Assembly: GCA_014905825.1 (NCBI GenBank)
Contig: JACGCN010000051.1
Location: forward strand, 186,001 to 250,000
Direction: 5' to 3'
DNA from: Lyophyllum atratum
Lineage: Eukaryota > Basidiomycota > Agaricomycetes > Agaricales > Lyophyllaceae
Length of the DNA stretch: 64,000 nucleotides
Shown here: one piece after another, positions 22,094 through 33,780 of the stretch
Position numbering within the stretch: position 1 is the stretch's first letter
How the letters are laid out: every line of letters starts with the position of its first letter
The notes under the pieces: generated by a model
Databases searched by the model: none
Told to the model about the DNA's origin: nothing
The model's input: the letters and a program-made list of their open reading frames with translations, nothing else
Translations under genes and position numbers: made by a program

Positions 22094-25000
22094 ATGTCAA
22101 CAGCAGCCCGACAACCAAAGCCTGCTAGGAAAGGGGCGCAGGAACCCGTTCGGTGAGCTTCAACCCTATCTACTCTACTTCGATTAGTGCGCTAAATGTG
22201 CGTCCAGCCGCATACCTGCCTGGTCAGGAGCCCGGGCTTCGCCTACGTTCACGCCACCTCCCAACAATCCCCCTCGCACTCAAGGAACCGCCTCTCCCGC
22301 CACAGCCAACTTCCCACCACTAGCACAGCCGAACGGCTCCCGCCCAGACGCGGGCCATGATCGTGTACTTCAATCTCTCTCCGGTTTAACTGTTTGTGAT
22401 ACTTCCTGCCTCTTTCCAAGTTCTCTTACTTAATGTGTACGATAGGGAACAACGATCACCATTTCTACGAAGACCGCACAGCGCTATGAAGGGGTCATTG
22501 CATCCACTAGTGGCGAGGGTGATACCACTGGCGTTACCCTGAAGGATGTCAAGGAAATCTCCAACCCTGGAGCGCCCCTCAAGGAGACGCTTTTTGTTGC
22601 GTCTACTAACATCGACACCTGGTCGTCAGGACCCGCTGATGCGAAACCTTCGAATGGCGAAAGTGCGTGCAGCATCATTTTTTGATCTACTCTACGCCCT
22701 CATGCTGAAATACTCTCCTCCAGCATTCAGAACCGACACTGACATCAGTCAGCGAAAAGGCGGTGGACGCGAACGCGAGCTTCAACAATGGTCGGCAGGC
22801 TCAGATGCCCTCTCCACGGATGATGACACATTTGGGCCCTTGAACAACACTTCGTGGGATCAATTTGCGGTGAACGAGAAACTATTCGGCGTTAAAACGA
22901 ATTTCGACGAAAACTTGTATACGACGAAGCTGGACCGTAGTGCCGCGGACTTCAAGGAACGAGAGCGTCACGCCCAGCGCATCGCAAATGAAATCATCGG
23001 GGTACACAAGTTCACTTATCTTGAACATTCATGATCTCTTACCAGTTTTGTCAGGCTGGAACCAACAACCCACACATCGCCGAGGAGAGGAACCTCAATG
23101 TCGACGACAGCGGTGTGAACGAGGAAGACAAGTACGCAACACCTTCGCTAGCAAGAGGAACTGAATTAACATACTTGTCAGATATGGAGCTGTTGTCCGA
23201 GGAACTGGTGCCTATGTCCCTCCTGGTGCCCGGAAGCCAGGCGCCTTCTCTCCCCCTGTTAGCAGTGCGGTCTTGTCCACGACTGCGGCTGAGATTCCAA
23301 AAGTCTCCATTAACGGTCCAGATGGTACGGCCCTTCCTTCTCACGCACAGTCACCAGCTTCCTCCAAGGCTCCTTCTCCTGCCCCTACAAACAAAGTACG
23401 TCTCGCAATACAAGTTGTGTGAATTTCACTAGAACATGCGTTCTCCTCACAGCCACCTGCGGACCCGCTCCCGGCATTCAGAGACTTCGTTACGAACGAG
23501 AAACAACGTCTTACACAGAAGCGACAGGCACTTGTCAAAAGCGAGATGGATAAGCGTATGGCTGAGTTGGTCAAGTTTAGTCAAAGCTTCAAGGTTCGTA
23601 GATATTCCCTTCCCAGACTGCTTTCCTAATAATCCCCTTAATAGCTGAACAAACCTATTCCTGACGATCTTGTGCCAATTTTGGCCAAGGACGAAGAAAA
23701 GCAACGTGCCATCCGTGAGAAGGCGACCAAGGACGCTGCATCCAACCAGGCACGCAGTATCGGTGCTACTGCACCTGCCAACGCTGCCCGTGGAGCTCAA
23801 GTCGCCGCTGCGAAGATTAGTGGTGCACCTCAACGCCCATCCATTGCGCCTGGAGCCAAGACAACTACCAACCACGTTGCAGCACCTCAGACTGCTGTGG
23901 TCCCGAAAGCTGCTGCCACCACGAAGCCGACATCGGACACTGCGAAGAAGCCGGCTATGCTTATCCAAGCTATTCCTCCTTTCAAGGGCAGCAAGCCCCG
24001 CCAATCTTCAGGGCCGACGCCCACCCATGGCACACCCACTTCTAACGGTGCCACACCTTCTGGCTCAGGTTCGGCCCAAGGGAACAACAATGCTGGCAAT
24101 ATGTCACCAGCCAGTGCCGCGAACCGTTTGAACATCAATGCGTCGTCGTTCAGACCCAATGCAAAGGCAAATGCCTTTACTCCTGTAATCTTGTTGTTTT
24201 GTACTGACTTTCAAGGCTGTGCTCTGATCTTTCTGTTATAGGGCAGTGCTTCTTCACCGAATACGGTCCCTGCTGCCCCCCACCCGGCCCCTGCTGCCGT
24301 GTCGCCCAAGCCCAGGTCCGAAACGGTGAGACACTTGGTTGCCTGCTTTGGGAGAGGCAAGATCTAATGATTGGGACATTTGTAGACGCCCAACCCCTTC
24401 TTCGGCACTCGGCCCATCAAGAAAAGTCCACCTGTGAATATCAAGGACGACTTCAACCCGTTCAAGCACAACAAGATTGTCGAACCTGCCCAAGTTTGTG
24501 CGTTCACCATACCTCTTTCTTCTTCCTTGAAATAGCTCTAATATGCTATGCAGCGGGACTGTGGCAATACAGTGGCAAACGTTACGCCCAGATGTTCCCC
24601 CAGCCGCAGCACCAGCCGCAGCACCAACAAACCCACAACATGCCGGCTCCCGTTCCGCCACCCATTCCTCCCCCATCGTACGAAGAGGATTCTGCGGCGC
24701 AAGCTGCTGCCCGTGGCTATGTTTACGCTTACCCTCCTTATGGTTATCCTGGACAGGTGTGTATCTGTGTCTTTCCTAGTTAGTAATTTTCTTACTGGTC
24801 GTCAGCCCATGATGCCTGGTATGGCACCCCCTGGACCCCCAGGCGCTTATATGCCTGGTCCTTATATGCAGCCGATGCAATATCCTCCTGGAATGCCCCC
24901 GCCAAATGGTTGGTCGCTCGTTTGCCTCTTCATCTCCTTCCAGACCTCATTGTATACACCTTAATTGTAGCTATGTATACGCAGGGTATGGGTCAAATGC

Positions 25001-25368
25001 CACGTAAGTTCTTCTTTTCTCTGACAGCAAGAGGATAGATCACTTACCTGCATTCTGTATCTCCAGCCCAAGCTTATATGCCTCCTCCCCCTCCTGGTCC
25101 TCCCTATCCTCCACCTAACGGGGCAGGCCCGAGACCATCCGTGCCTTCCACGCCCATGCCTGCTCACGTCCACCAGTATTATCATCAGAGCCCGCAACGT
25201 ATGATCCCCTTTGACCAGTATACTGGCAAAATGTTCACAATGCCCATGCCTACAGTCCAGCACGCAGTGCCCTATCATATGATGATGCCGCCGCCTCCGA
25301 ACGTGCCCCAGCAGCACCCATACGACAGCGGCCCTGTGCCACCTGTCCAGATGGGCGGGCACACGTGA
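22094..25368 (+). CDS. PBP1: PAB1-binding protein 1 / ataxin-2 homologue
   Basis: Plus-strand gene with about ten short introns. The first exon is MSTAARQPKPARKGAQEPVR (ATG at 22094). The Lsm-like domain follows (GTTITISTKTAQRYEGVIAS, VTLKDVKEISNPGAPLKETL), then the LsmAD domain (NTSWDQFAVNEKLFGVKTNF, DENLYTTKLDRSAADFKERE, RHAQRIANEIIG). A PAM2-type motif that binds the MLLE domain of poly(A)-binding protein is visible near 24130 (RLNINASSFRPNA). The C-terminus is Pro/Met/Gln-rich low complexity (MMPGMAPPGPPGAYMPGPYM). Pbp1/ataxin-2 acts in poly(A) control, stress granules and TORC1 signalling. Domain order and length are normal. It is convergent with BUB1. Confidence 0.92.
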
Positions 25369-25678
25369 TGGCTGGCTGCTGTGCTGACGTACACTTTCCT
25401 TTGGTTATTTCCTTTTTCTTGTAGTACGGCAGGGGGGCAGAGGGCGGGCTGGGTTGGGGGTTTGATGCGGAGCCCGACGCTTTGGATATCTTGTCGTATC
25501 TTTTACTCTGTTTCGGAATTCACGCAGCGTACTCGGGATTCATTGTACCTGACCTCGTTCACAGTAGTGGTCCACATGTTGTTGTAGATTCTGAAATACT
25601 ACGCCAAGTTCTCATGATGGTTGTTCGATTATAAGAAATATGTGAGTAAAAAAGTGGGCATTTGGAAAAAGAACTAAG

Positions 25679-28600
25679 TTAGTGAACGTAACAAGAAACC
25701 TCCACCTTCTTCAACAAGCCCTTCAGTGTGTTACTCGTCCGATTGCAATTCGCCTGAAGCCAAGCCTCCATCTCGCCTCGCAAAGCTCCCAATTCTTCAG
25801 ACACTGGTAATTGACCATCAGGTCGGACGAGGCAAGGATTGAGCAGAACGTCGAATAACGCGTTCCACAGGTCGGTCTGCCAATAGCGCTTCATCGGCGT
25901 GCTGATCCTGTATCTGTCACCCGACAACACCACCGAGCTTCCTTGGATATACTTGCCGAATAGCATACAGTAGATGATGCCGACAAGGCCAAAGTAGTCC
26001 GTCTGGAATGTCCAAGGTCTGTCCTCGCGTGCCTCGAAGCAGTCCCGGTCGTCGGTGGGCCATTCCGCAATGAAGCGCTGACCAGAGGGGAACAGTTTGG
26101 TGTCGATGGTACGCCCGAAGTCGATGACCTTGAGGCCTTTGTGGCTCCATCCACCCTCACCGGAAGGCTGGTAGAGGCTTGACCAAGCAGACGCACCACC
26201 AGGGACATCCTCTAGGCGCAGAAGGCAGTTGTCGATCTTTAGGTCGCCGTGGATGAAGCCTGCTTTATGGGTGGCTTCGAGAAGGCGGAGTAATTCGACT
26301 GTAAAGAAAACCACGAGTAGCTCGTCCAGGCATGCGCCCTGTTGAGAGACACCGGCTGCGGCGGCGTTATTGACGATACTAAGGAGCGTGCCTTGAGGGC
26401 ATAGGTCTAGGATGAGGAAGCTCTCGTCACGGAACGCATACAAGGCGTGGGGTAAGACGACAGATCCTCGGAGGGGTGCTGGGAGGGCCGAATGCAGTCT
26501 TCGGAGTACATGATACTCCCAAAGATTTCGCGGCTTCACCACCTTGAGAGCCACCATCGATGACCCATTCTCGTCGTCTTCGTCATCAAGGTCGTCATCG
26601 CTATCTTCGTCATCTCCTCCTGTTCCCGTGTCCCGCGCTTTGAATACAGCACCGAAGCCCCCTTCTCCCAACTTTTCGGAGACGCTGAACTTGTTCCCAT
26701 CAAGCTCCAACGACAAACATGCCGAAATGTCGGCACCAGAGCTGCTTCCGCCACTAGTTTTGCGAGCCTTCTTCGCAAACTTCTGCAGACTATCCAGCCT
26801 ACCAGAATCTCGGTCCCGCAGGTCGTAGAAATGCGGATCTGTAGGTATCCGTGATAACAAGATTGCCATGATAGGAGGGTCGAATGGATTGCACGGATTC
26901 GGCGGTTTGAACTTGGAATTGAGGGTGAGAGTATCGCCAAGGCTCAGGGTTCCCGTCTTTTCCTCGATGATTGCCACAGGTAGTGAATCTTGAGGTGGAA
27001 GATGGGCCGACAGGCTAAAAGGCTCCAACGGCGTCTCTTCGCTGTAGTCCTCACCCTCGCCATCCCTTAGCTCTGCTGCCAGCCTTTTCGCTGCAACCGC
27101 TGCCTCTTGTTCATCACGCTGCGGTGGAACGAAGACATTTTCGCTTCGAGATCCCCCATTATCCTCCGATACAAGACGGAAGCGGTCACTCGGAGTTCCT
27201 CCGCCTCGTGTGCTCGTCGTAAACTCGAACGTGCGTTCGGTGATGGGCGTCATGACGTTGAACTTGCCAAAACGTCCCCCAAGCGGTATCTCCTGGTATG
27301 ACTCGCCTTCTTCGTAATCAACCTCCTGGCTAGTCGTCAGAGGGGCCTCATACTGCTCGTATTCCCCTTCGTCGGCGAAGGATTCATCATCTATATATCG
27401 TTCTGAGTCGTGGGACTCGTCGATGCTGTCCTCTATCTGTACCACTGCCTTTGAGTATAAAACAGGTTGCTCCCTCAAAGGCTGCGGTGTTGGCTGTGGC
27501 TGACTAGCGACGAGAGGAGTGGCTGCAGACGGGGCATCTCTGAATGGCGTGAAAGCCGGCTCTGAATCTACGAACGGCGTGAAGGCCGCACTAGGGGTCT
27601 TCGGTGTGAATGCGTTCTCGCCCTGCTCGGGAGGCCGGCTGAAAACTTTAAATGGCGTCTTCGCATTCTCGTCAACAAATGGAGTGAACGCCCGGGCGGG
27701 GTCACTTGGCCCAGGTGACAAGACATCGTGAAACGACTTGGCGCGTTCATGCACTGGTTTGTTTTTCGGTTGTGGCTTCCCGTGGTCATCTGTGAAGACG
27801 TCGCGAAGCGGCGCAAGGGGAGGGGCCTTTACTTGTGCTGGGGTGAACACCTTCGATGAGAATACATTGTCTGAATTTGCGGTGTCGTTTAGTGGTTGCG
27901 TCGCCCGGGGAGTAGGACGGGGAGTAGGCTCCTCCTCACTAGTGTGCTCTGTATTTTTCTTGACAGACAGAGCTGGCCTTGGAGTGGTAAAGGACGCTTT
28001 GTTCTCGTCAACGAAGGGTGTGAACTGCGAGAAGATAGCATTAGTCATTTCGTTAGACCGCACTCTGAACAAGGTACCTTTACGGCGGGGGTTCGCCCGG
28101 AGTGAGCATTCTCGTCAACAAATGGGCGGAAGCCTTCAAATGGTGAGCGTGCATAATCAGAAACAAAATCAAGGAGTACCCACTAGATGACGGAGTTCTG
28201 GCATTCTGACCGGAGTGAGCATTCTCGTCAACAAATGGGCGGAAGCCTTTAAATGATGAGCGTGAATAATCGGAAACAAAATCAGGGAGTACCCACTAGA
28301 TGACGGAGTTCTGGCATTTTGAATTGCATTTTCATTCCCTTGGACGTCTGGAACGAGGCTAGGAGTCATAGGCTCGACTTTCTTCATTGAAGGATTCTTG
28401 GTCCAGGGCCCAAGCGTCTTGTCCGGAGAGTTGTACATGCCGAAGACATCTTCGAGCGCTTCTCTTGTGTTGATCGTGACCGTGGGCTCCCCGCCACCCA
28501 GCATACTCCTTCTGCGACCTCCCATACCCGACCTCAAACCATCATCGTTGAAATTCACTGGCATTGATATCGTCGACGGAGGTGGTGGACCCCATTTTTT

Positions 28601-29507
28601 CCCTAGCAGTCCCATGGAGCGAGCTCTCGCTTCCTGGGCGCTGTTTTCACCGCCTTCTTTCGTGTATAAGAGGGAAAGATTGAAGCGTAATTTCTCCGGG
28701 CGTTTGTTAGGATCTGGAGGAGCCAGCATGCACGCATATCGGGCCTCCGGTGTCGAGTTGAAAGAAGCAGTGTTGGAGAACTGGACCCGCCTCAGATTGG
28801 ATGAGGAAGTGGAGGAGGAGGAGGAGGAGGATGCTAATTGATTCTGGCTCACAGAGCCGCTCGAAATGTTTCGCCGAGGTCTATCTTTTGGATTGATTGC
28901 TGGGGCAGAGCTAGAAGACGCCTGGGCGTGACTAGAAGAGGAATTGAGTTGTGTAGATTGTGAGGAGCCCGCACGACTCTGAAATTCTCGATACCGGTTC
29001 TTTAGTCGTTCCAGTGGGCGCGCCATACGCTTGATCCCGTGGCGATAGATGACATCCGCATCTTTCTGCCTGTGAGACCTCATCTGGTAAGCCTTATAGA
29101 TAGAGAGTAATAGCAGCATACTACCTCCCGTCCGCTTCTAGCAAAGCTGCATACCCCTCGTACAGAACTGAGAAGGATGTCCCAATATCTTTTGCCAGGA
29201 GATTTGCGTAGATGTTGATAGCATCGGGACGCTTGACTTGGGCAGCATATAGCGTCCAGAGTTTCAGGTACCGCAAATCTGTCCTGTAAATCAGATCATC
29301 CTTGAACTCCCTTGTGGCCTGTTCCAGGAGCTCAACAAGCCCTGAAGCTGGGTCGCTCTCGCCGTAGTTCTTGACAGTCCATTGAACAAATTGATCGTAT
29401 ACAGCTAGGGGATCGTCTTCTTCCTTGATCGCCGTAGCGAGCTTGGCCTTGAATTTCTGTCTTTCGAGGTCGATGGTCCTCGTGTCGTTTGCGGCACGCG
29501 ATGGCAT
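25679..29507 (-). CDS. BUB1: spindle checkpoint kinase BUB1 (Mad3/BUB1 family)
   Basis: Large minus-strand gene, roughly 1,200 aa. The first exon (ATG 29507) encodes the Mad3/BUB1 homology region: DPLAVYDQFVQWTVKNYGES, YLKLWTLYAAQVKRPDAINI, SFSVLYEGYAALLEADGR, continued by RQKDADVIYRHGIKRMARPL. A Bub3-binding GLEBS motif follows (PTVTINTREALEDVFGMYNS). The middle has an array of FxPFVDEN motifs: two FRPFVDEN on small exons made by a 113-bp tandem duplication, then FTPFVDENKASF, FTPFVDENAKTPF, FTPFVDSE and FTPFRDA. The C-terminal kinase is complete: KLGEGGFGAVFKARD, VALKVV (ATP Lys), HGDLKIDNCLL (catalytic loop) and VIDFGRTID (DFG). No KEN box was found. Bub1 phosphorylates H2A at centromeres and recruits checkpoint and shugoshin proteins. 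The start is divergent from the gene at 29886. Confidence 0.93.
28097..28322 (-). repeat. 113-bp tandem duplication inside BUB1 containing an intron
   Basis: Copy 1 is 28097-28209 and copy 2 is 28210-28322; I count six mismatches (about 95% identity). Each copy carries one exon piece encoding FRPFVDENAHSG and one short intron (donor GTGGGT, acceptor AAAG), so the duplication added a motif, an exon and an intron at once while keeping frame. Confidence 0.85.
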
Positions 29508-29885
29508 GGTGGTTGAACTTCGAGATTTGACTTTGTTTGTTCAATCGCGTCGCGTCGACACTGCACGTGGTCTTCTGTCACACCAATTTAAATTTTATTG
29601 ACCGCCTCCGCGATAGACCTTGGTGACAACTTGGTCGCGAATCTACATAAATGTATCCTTCAGCGTTTACATAAAAAGTCCACAGTCTCATGGAGGAGCC
29701 TTGCAAGAGTTCATCGTGCGAGGCTTGAGCGTACGTCCGAGGTGATGTGAGCACACGTGGCAGTGAACAGATGCATGTGATAATATTTGTTGCTCCATTC
29801 CACCTTTCACCCAAAAACGTCGCAACTCTGGTTAGCTCACGAACCTTCTTCTTGCCCTACCATCGAGTTCCCAGAAACCCACTTT
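29508..29885. other. divergent promoter region between BUB1 and a small membrane protein gene
   Basis: 378 bp between divergent starts. A minus frame at 29578-29814 has no recognisable domain. No clear element was identified. Confidence 0.3.
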
Positions 29886-30617
29886 ATGTCTGTTCGACCG
29901 AATACAGCGCAACACACACTTCGACAGCTGAAATTAGTCGTGCCAGGAAGCGCGATCACTTACTACCTAGGGACTTTCCAAGAGTTCTGGCGGATAACTC
30001 AATCTGAGGGCTCCTGGGGCCAGTGCGTCCATATCTCGTCATGGTTGGATGAATTGAGTGGCTGACTTCAGTTCTGTAACTCGCTGCTGGTTTGCAGGAC
30101 AGCAGCATACGGGGCATTTGGGCTCGGTCTGACGACAATTGTACTCTTCATCTACGTCCTTTTGACCCCATGGATTAAAGGAGTGGAACCTAACGTTGGT
30201 CACCAAAATCTGGCTTCCTGCTTTCTCTGATAACAAGACCTTTTACAGTACCGTTCATGGCGGGAATCCGGGATTCTCTCGTCGGTGATACCTGTAAGTA
30301 GCCGATTCTCAGGGTTGGAGCTTTCATGGAACAAAATGCAAATTCATGCTACATAGCTACTAACTACAACAATCGTCATTGGGTCACTCCTTCTTGTGCT
30401 GACGCTCGGTCAATGGTCAAACCTGGGTTACTTGAAAGGCACCATTGGCGGTGAGCACCAACTCAGTAATCCAAGTACTGCCCGCTCACGAATGTTCTTC
30501 TCTCCGCGCACATCCCATATTCCCACTTCAATTACGCCCGCCATAGCCGCCGCCATATACATCCTCGCGTTTGGACTCCTTGGCTTGGTGCCTGTTCCAA
30601 AAACACGACGCAAATGA
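29886..30617 (+). CDS. small multi-pass membrane protein of unknown function
   Basis: Five exons joined by eye, giving about 145 aa. Exon 1 (ATG 29886) encodes MSVRPNTAQHTLRQLKLVVP, GSAITYYLGTFQEFWRITQS and EGSWGQ. Exon 2 begins near 30098 and gives a membrane helix (GLGLTTIVLFIYVLLTPWIK) ending GVEPN. Exon 3 is short (YRSWRESGILSSVIP). Exon 4 gives a second helix (LLTTTIVIGSLLVLTLGQWS) and NLGYLKGTIG. Exon 5 gives a third helix (AAIYILAFGLLGLVPV) and the basic end PKTRRK. All four introns have GT-AG borders and lie in frame. The first and last exons are easily missed because each is short. I do not recognise the family; an endomembrane location is inference. Confidence 0.7.
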
Positions 30618-30936
30618 GATTCTCTGCACGAAGACGTATCTTATCATCTTATCCTCGGTATCTCTCTTATTATTATGTATCCTGCCCACATACACACTCT
30701 CCATAATCTATACATCCCATATACGCATGTATTCTCAGGACGTTCGTTAGGCTTCTATAGCGTCTTGCCACGTACGTAGAGCTCAGCTAGAGGCCTGGAA
30801 CGACCCACACGTGATGGCGAGATTTCCCCAACGCAGGGTAGAGTGGCTGTACACTGCACAGTACAGCTTTACTCTTACCGACACTTGCGATCTCTTTTTG
30901 TGCTCCGGCACACTGTATTATACCCTCTCGGGCTTT
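30618..30936. other. intergenic between two plus-strand genes
   Basis: 3' flank of the small membrane protein gene and promoter of the Q-rich gene. The in-frame open stretch from 30811 is upstream of the chosen ATG and is not clearly coding. Confidence 0.3.
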
Positions 30937-32001
30937 ATGTACAACAATGGCTACGGAAATCCGGCAACAACCAACAATCCGTTCATGACCGATCCCGGAA
31001 ACCCACAGACCAGGTTCCCAGACCTTTCGACTGGCTCTGGCCCTCAATCCCAGTGGGATGCTAGTCCAATGGGATATCAACAACAGGCGCCAGGGATGTA
31101 CCAACAACCTTCATATCAGATGCAGCAGCAACCTCAGCTTTCTCCCGGTTACGCACCATCGTCGGGGTATATGAGCCCAGGTCTATCTCCAGGAATGGCT
31201 CCACAGCAGACGGGTATGCCATTCCAGCCGACAAGTTCCTTTGGACAGCAACTGTCCGCCAGCATCAGCGGTTTCAGCTACGGGTATCTACAGGGGCAGA
31301 ACGGACAGTCGCAGCAGCAGGGGTATCAGCCTGTACAACAACAGCTGCAGAGCCCGAGCTATATTGCGCAGTTCGATCCATATGCATCCATCGGGCAGGG
31401 ATGGGCTGGAGAGGCTCAACCGCAAACCCAGACGCACAACGCGCAAGGCCCGATGTCTGGCGTACCCACCTCTCCATCGTTTTCGTCGTCAGGAAATCCA
31501 CATCCACGGGAATACATCCGCACGCACAAAGCGGAGATCGAGGCCTGGGACACTTATGCTTGGAAGCAGCTTTTTGGTGCCTTTGATGCGTTGAAGGAAT
31601 CATGGGAGGGGCGGACAAAGGAGCTTGAGCAGAAGATCAGCCAGCTTCAAGCGCAGTTGCAGTATGGAGGAGGGGGCTACTATCCAGGACAGATCCAACA
31701 AGAGGGGTCAAGGCTACAGGGAGTGAGTAATGTGTGCTGATCCCAGTGTATTCTGCTCATCCACTCTCCAGTTACAGAAAGATGCCCAATCACATTTTGG
31801 TACGGTCTCGGGCTTTGCGTATCCAATTACCCCGGACTGAAAACATCCGCTTTAGACTCCGTTGCGGCCTCCTCGTTCCAAATGCACGAGGTTTTCCAGG
31901 GTTATCGCCAGTCCTCAGACCATGCCAGCAAACGTCGCGTTCGTGAAGCTTCCAATGCAGCGCTCCAAGGTCTCCCGGACTGGCCACCGCAAGTCTATTG
32001 A
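30937..32001 (+). CDS. Gln/Pro-rich protein with C-terminal coiled coil
   Basis: The chosen ATG (30937) begins MYNNGYGNPATTNNPFMTDP; the frame is open further up to an ATG at 30811. The first 190 residues are Gln/Pro/Ser/Tyr-rich (QQQAPGMYQQPSYQMQQQPQ). Then a conserved-looking part appears: PHPREYIRTHKAEIEAWDTY, AWKQLFGAFDALKESWEGRT and a coiled coil KELEQKISQLQAQLQ. The simple frame stops at 31740, but two introns fix this: the first joins LQ to LQKDAQSHF, the second continues with DSVAASSFQMHEVFQGYRQS, SDHASKRRVREASNAALQGL and PDWPPQVY, stop at 31999-32001. I do not know the function; prion-like N-termini of this kind often sit on RNA-binding or transcription proteins, which is only analogy. 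Confidence 0.75.
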
Positions 32002-32220
32002 TTTACTTGTGTCAATGTACTATATGTTTCACCACCTCCGGTCAAGTAGGCTTTGTACCGTGTTATTATGCGATTCAATTATGGGTATCTATACAACAGT
32101 CACGAATGTACAGCGAACTTCTATCACCCTTCTATTTGCCTGCAGTAGTCTCGCGGACGTATTCGCAAACAACCCCACAAAACCCCTTCCTTGCCGGTCA
32201 CCTCAAAGAGAGATAAGCGC

Positions 32221-32251
32221 TGAGATCTGAGATCCGAGATCCGAGACTCTG
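32221..32251. repeat. short direct repeats at the edge of the hAT remnant
   Basis: Repeated GAGATC(T/C) units (tgagatctgagatccgagat and following) lie just upstream of the transposase remnant. They may be insertion-site debris. Confidence 0.35.
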
Positions 32252-32345
32252 AAATAATATCAGATATGGACCACGATAGATCACGATCACACTGATCTAG
32301 ATAGACAGTCACAAGCAGTCACATAGACATAACCCTAAACCCTCA

Positions 32346-33780
32346 ACTTGGTCGCGAAGAGTCTTCTTCGACAGTTTGACGTTCCAAAAAAGAAGGCAGA
32401 TGAGGCGCTCGAGCAGGCCGAAAAGGACTTGTTGAGGTTGGCTAAGGATATTGAACTGGAGGATGCAGAGACAAGAGCAACTGCTGAAGGAGATCTGGAG
32501 GACGATGACATCGATGGATGGGTGGACGAGGTGGCGCTCTTGACCAAGGAGGAGGCAGAAAAGCTGTCTGAAAGTGTACGGCCAGTCAGACTTGTCCTCG
32601 TTCAGGTTGGTTGCATTTGACTCACCTGAGCTCACTCTAATCATTTCCAACCCCAAGATACGGAAAATCACCTTCAAGATCGTGCACTCGACAACAATTC
32701 TGCTCCCAGAATGGCGCCGCGTGGTAGCTGCCGACCCAGAGTTGACCGATCGCCTGATTCCGAGGGATGTTTCGACCAGATGGAATTCGACGTTCGACAT
32801 GCTGAATACTGCGCTGGAGTACCGGAAAGCCGTGGATGCGATGACGAACGATAGAGCCAATGGACTGAGGGACTATGAGCTGAGTAGGCAGGAGTGGAAA
32901 ATTGCGGCACAGCTTCGCGACGTTCTCGAGGTACGTCACGTTTCAGAGTCAGGTTTGTGACATACAATTCGAGCTCATCGTCGCCTCCGCCTCCCATAGA
33001 TCCTCAAACATGCGACTACATTCTTCTCTCGTTCTGTTCCCAACCTAGCTACTGTCATTCCCGCTATGGACCTCATCGACCAGAAATTCACTACCGGTAG
33101 CTTGGACAAAAACTACGAACCGGCAATTTGGGTATCTCTCGACATCGCCAAGAAGACTCTCAACCGCTATTACACGAGAACAGACGAATCCGCGGTTTAT
33201 CGCACTGCAATGGGTGAGTCTCATTATATCAATTACCTCCCAAATCGTTGATTAATTCCGTGAAGTCCTCCACCCTCGTCATAAACTTGTGTATTTCAAG
33301 AACAATGGATGGGAGCCTGAGTGGATCGAGACTGCGAAGACGATTGTACGGGATGAATTCGAACGGAACTATCAGCTGGATGTTGAGGAGGTCGAGACGA
33401 GCCCGCAGCCCTCTCAAAATTTATCCGGGGTATGTTGTTCAGTCCTGATGCTGTAGCCCTTGCTCACGGACGTTACGCAGAACATTTTTGACAATCTGGA
33501 TGTGTTGGCTCCACCAACGCAGGCCGATCTTCGTGACGAGCTTGACCGATACCTTAGCACGGATGTAGAGAAGACGGACGACGTTATTCTTTGGTGGGTG
33601 GAACGCCGCGCAATGTATCCGCGCCTTTCTTGCATGGCGTTAGATTATTTGACTATTCCTGGTAAGCTTTTCGTTTGTGTCTACTTCGATATTCTCTGAT
33701 GGCGTTGCTAGCTACTTCTGTTGAGGTCGAGCGTGTATTCAGTCGAGGCCGTCTTCTGCTTTCGCATTATTATTGTCATT
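32346..33780 (+). mobile_element. truncated hAT-family DNA transposon (transposase remnant)
   Basis: Reading through short introns gives the C-terminal half of a hAT transposase: NLVAKSLLRQFDVPKKKADE (the usual LNLVxKSLLxQFD block), KIRKITFKIVHSTTILLPEW, PRDVSTRWNSTFDMLNTALE (TRWNST motif), ILKHATTFFSRSVPNLATVI, PAMDLIDQKF, LHPRHKLVYFKNNGWEPEWI and the dimerisation domain DDVILWWVERRAMYPRLSCM, ALDYLTIPATSVEVERVFSR, GRLLLSH. The N-terminal BED zinc finger and first catalytic block are absent: upstream of NLVAK the frame is closed. The 3' end also breaks off right after LLLSH. It is therefore dead, though the preserved part has few obvious stops, suggesting a fairly recent loss. Terminal inverted repeats were not found. 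Confidence 0.85.

Noticed and set aside
32330..32345. Telomere-like aaccctaaaccctc
   Set aside because: Only about two imperfect units; too short to be an interstitial telomere tract.
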